Assembly (NCBI GenBank): GCA_963676415.1
Contig: OY781097.1
Location: forward strand, 992,001 to 1,056,000
Source of the DNA: G963662905 sp963676415
GTDB taxonomy: Bacteria > Bacteroidota > Bacteroidia > Bacteroidales > WRLA01
Length of the DNA: 64,000 nt
Direction of reading: 5' to 3'
Part shown: positions 55,124 to 63,391 of the stretch, in pieces
Layout: each line of letters starts with the position of its first letter
Position numbering within the stretch: position 1 is the first letter of the stretch
Notes under the pieces: model-generated
Told to the model about the DNA's origin: nothing
Database searches by the model: none
Seen by the model: only the letters and a program-made list of their open reading frames with translations
Made by a program: the position numbers and the translations under genes

Positions 55124-55954
55124 TTATTTCCAGGCTTTGACGATGAGGCCAGTGCCTGTTTTATGCTTTCCGTTAAGGTCCATATAATTTAGCACCAGCA
55201 CAAAAGGCATCGTGATTAGATAATAAAACGGTATCAGCACAAAGAACAGTTTGCTGGCATTGAGCATCAGAATGGGGTATTTCATGCTGAGTTTCCAGCT
55301 GAGTTTCCCCGGGCTGCCGTATGCGTATGCAGCCTCTGTTTTGCTGAATCCGGCTGTTTTCAGTTTTTCCTGAATTTCTTCAATATTGTATCCGTCGCGC
55401 ACGTGCTCATCAACAAATGAGAGCGTTCCGTCATTTTCATGCTGTTCGTGTTCGTGTTCATGCACATCCGATCCGCCTTTGTCGCTGGGCGTCGAAACCA
55501 AAAGTACCCCATCATCAGCGAGGCTGGCATGGAAATTCTGAAACACCTGCACATCTTCTTCAATATGTTCCATTACATCAACGGAAAGGATGAAATCATA
55601 ATGATTTTCAACAACATATTTGGTCAAATCGGCAAAATGAAAGCCGGCATTGCTTAATCCTGCTTTTTTGAAGAAAACCGAACAATCCTCAATCTGCTCT
55701 TTTTTCACGTCCACACCGGAGATGCTCCATTGTTTATTTCGGCTTGCCATCCAAAAAGAATATTGGCCAAATCCCATTCCGGCATCCAGTATCTTCAGTT
55801 TTTCATTTCGTTTGCCAATCAGCTGGCGAACAGCCTTATGCACATGCCAGGTGCGCAGCAGCAGGATGTCAAGCAATCGGTAAAAAAGTTTCCTCAGAAA
55901 AACACTCCGGTTGAAAAATACACCCAGGCTTCTTTTTATCGGATCATATTTCAT
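55124..55954 (-). CDS. Class I SAM-dependent methyltransferase
   Basis: A 276-residue protein. The Rossmann methyltransferase core has the SAM-binding loop ILDAGMGFGQYSFWMA near 55, the acidic GVDVKKEQIEDC after strand 2, and DFILSVDVMEHIEEDV near 117. The C-terminus carries one or two hydrophobic helices (about 232-258), so it is probably membrane-associated. An insertion rich in His and Glu (DVHEHEHEQHEND near 168) may bind metal. The substrate is unknown. It lies between rbfA (14 bp) and a LolC/E-like gene (8 bp), probably in one operon. Confidence 0.82.
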   Translation of the reverse strand: MKYDPIKRSLGVFFNRSVFLRKLFYRLLDILLLRTWHVHKAVRQLIGKRNEKLKILDAGMGFGQYSFWMASRNKQWSISGVDVKKEQIEDCSVFFKKAGLSNAGFHFADLTKYVVENHYDFILSVDVMEHIEEDVQVFQNFHASLADDGVLLVSTPSDKGGSDVHEHEHEQHENDGTLSFVDEHVRDGYNIEEIQEKLKTAGFSKTEAAYAYGSPGKLSWKLSMKYPILMLNASKLFFVLIPFYYLITMPFVLVLNYMDLNGKHKTGTGLIVKAWK

Positions 55955-55968
55955 TTTTCAGCTATCTT

Positions 55969-56307
55969 TTAGTCGTTTAGCAATTGATCTATTTTGTCGA
56001 TATAATCCAGTGAGTCATCGATGAAAAACTCAAGCTGCGGTACCACGCGCAATTGCTTTTTCACCCTCTGTGCAAGGTTATACCGGATGTCGGTTGTCCT
56101 CTCCCTGATGAGTCCAAGCATGGTTTCTTTGTCTTCAACAGCAAAAAGGCTAACATATACTTTAGCAATAGATAAATCACGTGTTACATAAACTTTGGTA
56201 ACTGTAATCATTGCCCTTTGGAAAACTTCCGGGGACATGCGCTGAAGTATCTCTCCGAGGTCTTTGCGCAATAATCTCGATATGCGTTCTTGTCGTTGTG
56301 ATTCCAT
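55969..56307 (-). CDS. rbfA: Ribosome-binding factor A
   Basis: A 112-residue KH-fold protein of normal length: RQERISRLLRKDLGEILQR, VTKVYVTRDLSIAKVYVSLF, and the closing PQLEFFIDDSLDYIDKIDQLL. It assists late maturation of the 30S subunit, especially the 5' end of 16S rRNA. It heads a three-gene minus-strand operon. TAATTTTG at 56312-56319 on the minus strand would place transcription almost at the ATG. Confidence 0.92.
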   Translation of the reverse strand: MESQRQERISRLLRKDLGEILQRMSPEVFQRAMITVTKVYVTRDLSIAKVYVSLFAVEDKETMLGLIRERTTDIRYNLAQRVKKQLRVVPQLEFFIDDSLDYIDKIDQLLND

Positions 56308-56504
56308 GCTGCAAAATTAATATAATTAAGCTATTAGCCTGTTTTTTGTTCATTTGGCAAGATAAAAATGGATTTACACGATAATGAATACAAATAACTG
56401 TATATCAGTACAATTGCTATAAATTATAATCTAAACAGGTATAATTATACAAACCTTTTCTGGATTCATTTTATAGAAATACAATGCTCCATCAGAAAAA
56501 AAAC

Positions 56505-56537
56505 TGACATAGATCAGTTTTTTATTGACGAAGGTCA
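56505..56537. promoter_or_regulatory. Two CRP/FNR-type dyads spaced 21 bp
   Basis: TGACATAGATCA (56505-56516) and TGACGAAGGTCA (56526-56537) both fit the TGA-N6-TCA pattern of CRP/FNR-family regulators, and the starts are exactly two helical turns apart. The first also sits in a 9-bp stem (56499-56522). They lie about 200 bp before the octaheme cytochrome gene, in a 415-bp gap with no other gene. Confidence 0.5.
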
Positions 56538-56593
56538 TTTCATTAGGTATGCTAAAGCATGCAGAAAGCTTCATATGAAGAAGATTTCCTATG

Positions 56594-56601
56594 TAAATTT
56601 G
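56594..56601 (+). promoter_or_regulatory. Putative -7 element of the octaheme cytochrome operon
   Basis: TAAATTTG matches TAnnTTTG. No -33 TTTG is seen at the expected spacing, as is common at activator-dependent promoters. The dyads would be centred about 75 and 97 bp before the inferred start point. Confidence 0.4.
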
Positions 56602-56722
56602 TAAATGAGTTAAAAGCTAATTAATGTTCATTTAACATGAAGGGGAGAATTTGGGAAAACCCCCGATAAATCCCCACAAATATAAATAAGAAACTAATTG
56701 CATAACCAAACCACATAGAACC

Positions 56723-58357
56723 ATGAAAAAACTATTGTTCACCGTACTGGTTTTACTGAGTTCTGCCATATTGTTTGGCTTTTTGGCTGCCCCTCAGGAG
56801 GAAGAAATCCCTGATGGAGACGCTGAAAATCAGACCGAGGCAATTCATCAGATTGATGTTATTAATTACGTACGGAAAGCTGACAGAAACACAGAGCCTT
56901 CTGTTGATCACACGAAATTTGAGGTCCTGCAACAGGAATTTGCCAGCGCACACGATGTAACCGCTGCTTGTTTGAGCTGCCATACCGAACGTGATAAGGA
57001 AATAATGGCGACATCGCACTGGAAATGGGAGCGCGAAGAAGAAATTGAAGGACGGGGTGTTGTTGCTCTGGGTAAAAAGAACATCCTCAACAACTTCTGT
57101 ATTGGTATAGCCGGCAGTGAAAAAACCTGTACCCGCTGCCATATTGGTTATGGCTGGGCCGACAAAGATTTTGATTTCAGCGACCCTTTAAACATTGATT
57201 GTTTGGTTTGTCACGACAATTCGGGCACTTACGAAAAAGACAAAGGTGCTGCCGGATATCCGAAAGCCAGTGTTGACCTAAACTATGTGGCTCAAAGCGT
57301 AGGAAGCCCAACCCGCGAAAACTGTGGTGTATGCCACTACTGGGGCGGTGGTGGAAACAACGTGAAACATGGCGATCTTGATAAAGCCTTAAAAGATGTG
57401 CCGTATCATGTTGATGTACATATGACTACCGAAGGTGAAGATATGGACTGTATCGAATGCCATGTCACTGACAAGCACCAGATGGCCGGTAAACTCTATG
57501 CGCTTTCTTCGGAAAACCACAACCGCGCTACCTGTGAGCAGTGCCATACTGCCAGGCCACATAAAGATCAGATCCTTGATGACCACAATATCCGCATTGC
57601 TTGCCAAACCTGCCATATACCGATTTATGCCAAGGTGAACGGCACGAAAATGATTTGGGACTGGTCCACAGCCGGACGCCTCGACGACCATGGAAAGCCT
57701 ATGCACGAAAACGATGCCGATGGCAACCATAACTACCTCTCCATTAAAGGTAATTTTGTTTACGATGATCATGTTGTTCCGGAATATTACTGGTTCAATG
57801 GTATCGCCAACCATCATCTGCTCGAAGATAAAATTGATACGGTTCCGGTTCAGATGAATACGCTATACGGCTCTTATAACGATAAAGGAGCCAATCAAAA
57901 ATCTACCGCTCCGGCAAAAATCTGGCCTGTGAAAGTACACCGTGGAAAACAACTCTATGATACGGAGCATATGACCCTTATTCAACCTAAGCTATGGGCT
58001 GCGGCCGAAGGCCAGGGCGCTTACTGGAAAGATTTTGACTGGGACAAAGCCGCGCAGGTGGGAATGGAATACGTAGAGCAGGAATACAGCGGAGCTTATG
58101 ATTTTGTTGAAACGGAGATGTACTGGCCGCTCAACCACATGGTTTCTCCGGCAGAACAATCACTGACCTGTAAGGATTGCCACACACGTAATGATGGCCG
58201 CCTTGCCAAACTTACGGATTTCTATCTGCCCGGACGTGACTATTATGCCGGCCTCGACACATTTGGTTTTGGCGTGATTATTCTGGCGCTGATTGGTGTG
58301 TTTGTACACGGATTCCTGAGAATCATAATGAGAAAAAATTGTTTGCACAATAATTAA
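56723..58357 (+). CDS. Octaheme c-type cytochrome, tetrathionate reductase (OTR) family
   Basis: A 544-residue periplasmic cytochrome. After a signal peptide or anchor (1-23) there are eight CXXCH heme sites: CLSCH 83, CTRCH 136, CLVCH 160, CGVCH 201, CIECH 243, CEQCH 271, CQTCH 294 and CKDCH 483. The number, the long heme-free stretch between sites seven and eight, the segment EIMATSHWKWE and a C-terminal membrane helix (about 516-534) fit the OTR family. The Shewanella OTR reduces tetrathionate, nitrite and hydroxylamine in vitro (family knowledge). Here it would receive electrons from the cytochrome b encoded 14 bp downstream. The physiological substrate is unproven; the sulfurtransferase neighbours favour a sulfur compound. 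Confidence 0.88.
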   Translation: MKKLLFTVLVLLSSAILFGFLAAPQEEEIPDGDAENQTEAIHQIDVINYVRKADRNTEPSVDHTKFEVLQQEFASAHDVTAACLSCHTERDKEIMATSHWKWEREEEIEGRGVVALGKKNILNNFCIGIAGSEKTCTRCHIGYGWADKDFDFSDPLNIDCLVCHDNSGTYEKDKGAAGYPKASVDLNYVAQSVGSPTRENCGVCHYWGGGGNNVKHGDLDKALKDVPYHVDVHMTTEGEDMDCIECHVTDKHQMAGKLYALSSENHNRATCEQCHTARPHKDQILDDHNIRIACQTCHIPIYAKVNGTKMIWDWSTAGRLDDHGKPMHENDADGNHNYLSIKGNFVYDDHVVPEYYWFNGIANHHLLEDKIDTVPVQMNTLYGSYNDKGANQKSTAPAKIWPVKVHRGKQLYDTEHMTLIQPKLWAAAEGQGAYWKDFDWDKAAQVGMEYVEQEYSGAYDFVETEMYWPLNHMVSPAEQSLTCKDCHTRNDGRLAKLTDFYLPGRDYYAGLDTFGFGVIILALIGVFVHGFLRIIMRKNCLHNN

Positions 58358-58371
58358 TAGGAGGATCAAGC

Positions 58372-59517
58372 ATGAAAAAAGTATATATCTATAAAATATT
58401 TGAACGTTTCTGGCATTGGGGCCAGGCCGCACTGATTTTTTTCCTGATCCTCACAGGATTTGAAGTGCATGGGAATTACGATCTTTTTGGATACGAAAAT
58501 GCTGTGCGCTGGCACAACACTGCCGGCTGGGCTTTTCTGGTGTTGATTGTTTTTGCCATATTCTGGCATTTCACAACAGGAGAATGGAAGCAGTATATCC
58601 CAACCACCAAGTTTTTAAAAGAACAATTTAATTATTATATCGGTGGTATTTTCAGAGGAGCACCTCACCCTACCAAGAAGCTGGTTTATAATAAGTTCAA
58701 TCCACTGCAAAGGATGATTTATCTCGGACTGAAGATTCTGGTAATCCCGGTTCAGGTAATTTCCGGTTTTCTTTATCTGTATTTTAATTATCCGGTTCCC
58801 GGCTTTGAAATGCAGGGACTCGATGTGATTGCATTCATTCATACACTCGGTGCATTTATGCTCATGGCTTTCATTATTGCACACATTTATCTCACAACAA
58901 CAGGCCATAAGCCGCTTTCGGCTATTAAGGCCATGATTACCGGCTGGGAAGAAATGAGTGAAGAAGATGCGCGTGCTGCGATTGTCGATGATATGAAGAT
59001 CAACCTCGAGAAAACAAAATCAAAACTGCAGGCAGGTGATGATAAGAGCACATTCCTTGATGAAGCTCTGGATGAAGCCGAAGAACAAGTAGGTAAGGTG
59101 GATACAAGTTTCCGCGAAAAGGTGAGCAAAACCGGTGCCGGATATTTCTGTATCAATCCCGAAGGAATTTACGAGCATGCCAATGAAGCCTGGCTGAAGC
59201 TCTATAAATTCGATAGCCTGGATGAAATAATGGGCAAACATTATTCACTCAGCCGCACTAAGGAAGAATTTGCTGAACTGGAAAAATCGTTCAATAAAGT
59301 GCTTGAGGGCGAAACAATTCCACATGGCGAAGTGCAGCGTTTCTGCAAAGACGGAAGCACAGGATACCACACTCTTACAATGACACCGGTTATGAAAGGC
59401 GGTAAGGTTGTTGGCGTTGAAGGTTTTATCATTGATACAACCGACCGTCGTATGGCCGAAAAAGAACTGCTGGACAAGCAGTTACGCTACGAAAAAATGA
59501 TTAACGAACAAAAATAA
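58372..59517 (+). CDS. Membrane cytochrome b fused to a PAS domain
   Basis: A 381-residue protein. Residues 1-195 form a four-helix di-heme cytochrome b of the hydrogenase/thiosulfate-reductase type, with candidate heme ligands His 15 (RFWHWGQ), His 48 (RWHNTAG), His 66 (FWHFTTG), His 157 (FIHTLG) and His 171 (IAHIYL). A charged helical linker (about 196-248) leads to a PAS domain (about 250-356, GAGYFCINPEGIYEHANEAW and GFIIDTTDRRMAE) and a short coiled tail, with no kinase or other output domain. It should pass quinol electrons to the octaheme enzyme; the PAS may sense redox state or ligand and gate transfer (inference). AGGAGG-like sequence (TAGGAGGATC) precedes the ATG, unusual here. Confidence 0.87.
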   Translation: MKKVYIYKIFERFWHWGQAALIFFLILTGFEVHGNYDLFGYENAVRWHNTAGWAFLVLIVFAIFWHFTTGEWKQYIPTTKFLKEQFNYYIGGIFRGAPHPTKKLVYNKFNPLQRMIYLGLKILVIPVQVISGFLYLYFNYPVPGFEMQGLDVIAFIHTLGAFMLMAFIIAHIYLTTTGHKPLSAIKAMITGWEEMSEEDARAAIVDDMKINLEKTKSKLQAGDDKSTFLDEALDEAEEQVGKVDTSFREKVSKTGAGYFCINPEGIYEHANEAWLKLYKFDSLDEIMGKHYSLSRTKEEFAELEKSFNKVLEGETIPHGEVQRFCKDGSTGYHTLTMTPVMKGGKVVGVEGFIIDTTDRRMAEKELLDKQLRYEKMINEQK

Positions 59518-59537
59518 AATTCTCAAAATCAAATATC

Positions 59538-60056
59538 ATGAAAAATACTATAGTTTTTAGATTCTTCCTCGTATTGATCACTGCCGGTCTTGTTTATGGA
59601 TGCAGCTGCGAAAAATCATACGAAGGTGTTGACCAAATGGTGGAGCAGGCCAAAACCGGTATCAACGAAATTGCTGTTGCCGATTTTAAAGCCAAATACG
59701 ATAATTTTGATCCTTTTGTGCTTATTGATGTGCGCACCGAAAGCGAACATAACCACGGATATATTCCCGGAGCCGTGAATATTCCACGGGGCGTTTTGGA
59801 GTTCCGCATAGCAAAACAAGATTACTGGGACAATGCAGGATTGTATATGCCCGGCAAAGACGAAGAAATCATTATCTATTGCAAAAAAGGCCACCGCGGT
59901 ACATTGGCAGCAGAAACCCTGCGCAAGATGGGTTATACCAATGTTAAAAACCTCGAAGGCGGATGGAAAAACTGGGAAATGAATTACCCGCTTGAGTATG
60001 AAAAAAACCTCGAAGATATTGGCCATGACAGTGGTGGTGAAGTAGGGGGCTGTTAA
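59538..60056 (+). CDS. Rhodanese-domain lipoprotein
   Basis: A 172-residue protein. The lipobox VYGC (Cys about 22) predicts membrane anchoring. One rhodanese domain (about 40-155) contains LIDVRTESEHNHGYIPGAVNIP and the active-site loop IIYCKKGHRGTLAA with Cys about 116. The tail ends in GGEVGGC. It probably carries or transfers sulfane sulfur in the periplasm. It follows the cytochrome b gene by 20 bp in the same cluster. Confidence 0.87.
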   Translation: MKNTIVFRFFLVLITAGLVYGCSCEKSYEGVDQMVEQAKTGINEIAVADFKAKYDNFDPFVLIDVRTESEHNHGYIPGAVNIPRGVLEFRIAKQDYWDNAGLYMPGKDEEIIIYCKKGHRGTLAAETLRKMGYTNVKNLEGGWKNWEMNYPLEYEKNLEDIGHDSGGEVGGC

Positions 60057-60184
60057 ACTGAAATAATAGTTTATATATTATGAATCAACGGATTAACTTT
60101 TATCCGGAGGAGTTTTACACCCTCAAAAATAAAGTGTTTGCGTTTACAAAACCAATTTTTTTATCAACTAAACACATAAGTATT

Positions 60185-61183
60185 ATGAAATCTTTATTGA
60201 AATTATTCTGGATTTTAGCATTAATTCCGGCTTTAGTATTTTTGAATGCATGTAATGACGACAAGGACGATAATGATGATCCGGTCCCCACAGCAGAAGA
60301 CCGCTTTGAAGATGTCAAGTCGTACATGATTGCCAATGGCATGGATTTGACGAATATCCTTGATACATGGATTACATCAGCTGAAAATGTTTATACGGTT
60401 ATGACTGATGATGATGCCACCAATGACTTCTACATCATGGATATCCGTAAATCTACTGATTTTTCAGCCGGGCATATCCAGTGGGCAGTAAATACAACTT
60501 TAGGCAATGTGCTCACTGAAGCCGAAAATGCTGGAGGGAAACCCATTGTAGTAGTTTGTTATACAGGTCAAACCGCCGGCCATGCCGTTGTTGCACTCCG
60601 TATGAGCGGATATGCAAATGCGATGGTCTTAAAATGGGGGATGAGTGGATGGAACCCTGCTACTGCTGGAGCATGGCAAGGTGGCATTGGTGATGCCGCT
60701 GAAGGAAGTGCAAACTGGGTTGCAGCTCCGGGAAGCATTACTGCAAATGTTGTAGGTACAGCTCCAAAACTCGAATATGTAACTGACGACCCACAGGAAA
60801 TTATTGCCGACCGTGTAGCCCAACTTCTTGTTGATGGTTTTGCAGGCGTTAATGCTACTGATGTACTTGATGCCCCAACAAACTATTTCATCAACAACTA
60901 TTGGGCTCAAGCTGATGTGGAACATTACGGAAACATCAAAACAGCTTATCGTATCCAGCCGCTCACATTGGCTGCCGGCGAATATGCTTACCTCGATGGC
61001 ACTGCAAAAGTGGTTACCTATTGCTGGACCGGCCAGACTTCTTCTATGATTACTGCTTACCTGCGTATTCTGGGATATGATGCATACAGCCTCAAGTTTG
61101 GTTCTAATGGCCTAATCAACAGTACATTGGAAAGCCACAAGTTTTCTGATAGCGAAATAAAAGACTACCCACTTGCACAATAA
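60185..61183 (+). CDS. Double rhodanese-like lipoprotein
   Basis: A 332-residue protein. The signal peptide with lipobox ALVFLNAC (Cys about 22) is followed by an acidic NDDKDDNDD linker, a surface-lipoprotein-like feature. Two rhodanese-like domains follow: YIMDIRKSTDFSAGHIQWAV with loop VVVCYTGQTAGHAV (Cys about 126), and a second with loop VTYCWTGQTSSMI (Cys about 280). Both loops keep Cys, so both could be active. The frame opens at 60080, but MKSLLKLFWILALIP at 60185 is the natural signal peptide. A terminator hairpin separates it from the porin gene. Confidence 0.85.
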   Translation: MKSLLKLFWILALIPALVFLNACNDDKDDNDDPVPTAEDRFEDVKSYMIANGMDLTNILDTWITSAENVYTVMTDDDATNDFYIMDIRKSTDFSAGHIQWAVNTTLGNVLTEAENAGGKPIVVVCYTGQTAGHAVVALRMSGYANAMVLKWGMSGWNPATAGAWQGGIGDAAEGSANWVAAPGSITANVVGTAPKLEYVTDDPQEIIADRVAQLLVDGFAGVNATDVLDAPTNYFINNYWAQADVEHYGNIKTAYRIQPLTLAAGEYAYLDGTAKVVTYCWTGQTSSMITAYLRILGYDAYSLKFGSNGLINSTLESHKFSDSEIKDYPLAQ

Positions 61184-61222
61184 ATCAAAAACGGACGATT
61201 AAGGTTGTAAAGGGTTAAAAAT

Positions 61223-61249
61223 CCTCCGGTTCAGGCCGGAGGTTCTTTT
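61223..61249 (+). terminator. Hairpin between the double-rhodanese and porin genes
   Basis: CCTCCGG (61223-61229) pairs with CCGGAGG (61236-61242), followed by TTCTTTT. It may end the first transcript or attenuate expression of the porin and sulfurtransferase genes. Confidence 0.7.
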
Positions 61250-61287
61250 CAAACAGCTTTAATCCGTTTAACACAAAATTTATCGAT

Positions 61288-62331
61288 ATGAAAAAAATAT
61301 TCGCACTTATCATCGCACTTGCTTTTGCTGCTCCAGCCTTTGTTCAGGCACAGGGTTGCATGGAAGCAAGTTCTGAGGATGGCGTAAGCGTGGTAGGTTA
61401 TATCCAGCCGCAATACACTTACGATCAGGCTAATGGCGCTTACACAAGTAATTTCCATTTCAACCGTGCCCGGATTGGTGTGGTTGGAAACATCCCTTAC
61501 GATTTTAAATATTACGTAATGACCGAGCTGAGTCCAACGAAAAACGGGCCCTATTTGCTCGATGCATTTATTACCTGGACACGCTTTGCCCCTTTTGCCA
61601 ATTTAACGGTTGGGCAGTTTAAGCAGCCATTCGGCCTGGAACTTTCTACGCCGTGCCAGTCCTTGCACACGATTGATCGCTCCCTGGTTGTTAACGAACT
61701 GGCCAGTCCATTCCGCGACTTGGGTTTGATGCTTTATGGAGGCTATTCCTTCGGCGAGCGCGACTTCAATATTATTGACTGGAAAATTGCTTTCACAAAT
61801 GGCAAAGGCATGAACCAGGTGGACAATAACCGATTTAAGGATATTACCGCCCGATTGGTTATCTCACCTTTAGATTTTATCCATATTGGCGGTAGCTTCA
61901 AAAAAGGCAAAGTGCTGGGCAATGGCATCGATAATGACCTGATGCGCTATGGAGCAGATATTTCCATAGAAGCATTTAATTTTACCGTTCAAGGTGAATA
62001 TATTGCCGGACAGGATGATGGTTTCAAACTCGAAGGCGGTGGATGTGGCGAAGACCCAACAATTGTTCCTGCCGATGGCACCTTCAAAAAGAGCGGTTTC
62101 TTCGCTATGGTGCTCTATGATACGCCATGGAACTTCCAACCGGTTGTTAAATACCAGAGCTATGATCCTGATACGGATGTTGACGAAAACATGAAAAATT
62201 CCTACACTTTTGGTTTTAATTATTTCTTCAATGACTGGACCCGTCTTCAGTTTAACTATGTGATGAATGACTTTGCTGGTGTTGATAAGCCAAATGATAT
62301 TGTGCAGGTGCAAATGCAGGTGAAATTCTAA
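61288..62331 (+). CDS. OprO/OprP-like outer membrane porin
   Basis: A 347-residue protein with a signal peptide (1-21, ending VQAQ) and an outer-membrane beta-barrel. The pattern GVSVVGYIQPQYTYDQ, FNFNRARIGVVG-like FHFNRARIGVVG, YYVMTELSPTKNGPYLLDAFI and LTVGQFKQPFGLE matches the phosphate-selective porin O/P family. It ends in alternating residues with a terminal Phe (MQVKF), the barrel-assembly signal. Members admit phosphate or polyphosphate anions; in this cluster it could admit a sulfur oxyanion (inference). Confidence 0.83.
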   Translation: MKKIFALIIALAFAAPAFVQAQGCMEASSEDGVSVVGYIQPQYTYDQANGAYTSNFHFNRARIGVVGNIPYDFKYYVMTELSPTKNGPYLLDAFITWTRFAPFANLTVGQFKQPFGLELSTPCQSLHTIDRSLVVNELASPFRDLGLMLYGGYSFGERDFNIIDWKIAFTNGKGMNQVDNNRFKDITARLVISPLDFIHIGGSFKKGKVLGNGIDNDLMRYGADISIEAFNFTVQGEYIAGQDDGFKLEGGGCGEDPTIVPADGTFKKSGFFAMVLYDTPWNFQPVVKYQSYDPDTDVDENMKNSYTFGFNYFFNDWTRLQFNYVMNDFAGVDKPNDIVQVQMQVKF

Positions 62332-62385
62332 CAATAACTGAATAGTTCAGAAATAGTATTTTAAGAATGTTTAAATATCAATAAA

Positions 62386-63240
62386 ATGAAAAAACTCACG
62401 TCTTTCCTTTTAATCGCATTTATATTTATAAGTGCGCAAAGCTTTGGACAGGACATCATTTCCGCCAAAGACCTCATGAAATCCCTCAGGGATAAAAATA
62501 CCGTTATCGTTTCTGCCCGCTCGGCAAAAGATTATAAAATCAGCCATGTACGCAATGCTGTAAACATTACGCCCAAAGATATCGCCAAAGAAGGTGAGCC
62601 CAAAGGTTTGCTGAAATCTCCTGAAGAGCTGGCCAAAATTTTTGGTGATAACGGAATCTCGAATACCAGCAATGTGATCATTTATGATAATGGCGACCTG
62701 AAATATGCCGGTCGTGTTTATTGGGTATTGAAGTATATGGGAGCTAAAGATGTAAAACTTTTAGTTCGCAATATGGATGATTTCAAAAAAGTAAGGGTGC
62801 CGCTTACCAAATCGCCTACAAAAGCGAAAAAAGCAACTTTTACTCCTGAAATCAACAACAATATCGCTGCTGATGAAACCTGGATTAAGGCTCATATGAA
62901 AGATGCCAATGTAATGATCATTGATGTGCGCGCTGCCAACGAATATGATGGGACCTCCACAAAACCAGTAAGCCCCGGACATGTTCCCGGAGCAGTAAAT
63001 GTTGAGTGGAAACAATTTACCAATGGCGACAACGGCCTGAAGAGCAAAACCGAGCTGGAAGCCCTTTGCGCTGCCAATGGCATTTCAGCCGACAAAACCA
63101 TTGTACTCTACTGTGCTACAAGTGTGCGTGCAGGAATTGTTTTCTTTGCACTCACTACTGAGCTTGGCTATCAAAACGTGAAAGTTTATGATGGTGCGAT
63201 GAACGAATGGGCTCATAAAGGCAATTCAGTTGAGAAGTAA
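62386..63240 (+). CDS. Periplasmic two-domain thiosulfate sulfurtransferase (rhodanese)
   Basis: A 284-residue protein with a signal peptide (1-21). The first rhodanese domain (about 25-145) is of the inactive type: its loop reads IIYDNGDLKYAGR with Asp where Cys would be. The second (about 165-284) has IDVRAANEYDG and the active loop VLYCATSVRAG with Cys about 245. This inactive-plus-active layout is normal for classical thiosulfate:acceptor sulfurtransferases, which move sulfane sulfur from thiosulfate. It follows the porin by 54 bp and ends at a strong terminator, closing the cluster. Confidence 0.9.
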   Translation: MKKLTSFLLIAFIFISAQSFGQDIISAKDLMKSLRDKNTVIVSARSAKDYKISHVRNAVNITPKDIAKEGEPKGLLKSPEELAKIFGDNGISNTSNVIIYDNGDLKYAGRVYWVLKYMGAKDVKLLVRNMDDFKKVRVPLTKSPTKAKKATFTPEINNNIAADETWIKAHMKDANVMIIDVRAANEYDGTSTKPVSPGHVPGAVNVEWKQFTNGDNGLKSKTELEALCAANGISADKTIVLYCATSVRAGIVFFALTTELGYQNVKVYDGAMNEWAHKGNSVEK

Positions 63241-63262
63241 ATCTCCTGTTTAGCTTGATAAG

Positions 63263-63298
63263 AAACCGCTTCGGATTTTTTCGGGCGGTTTTTTTTTC
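63263..63298 (+). terminator. Terminator closing the octaheme/sulfurtransferase cluster
   Basis: AAACCGC (63263-63269) pairs with GCGGTTT (63285-63291), followed by a run of eight T. Confidence 0.82.
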
Positions 63299-63391
63299 AG
63301 GTATGTAACTTCCTGACTTGAGGGCCGTCTATTTTATAGGAGCAGCAATGCCCCAACAACCCCAATAGAACTAACCCTAATATGCCCTATC

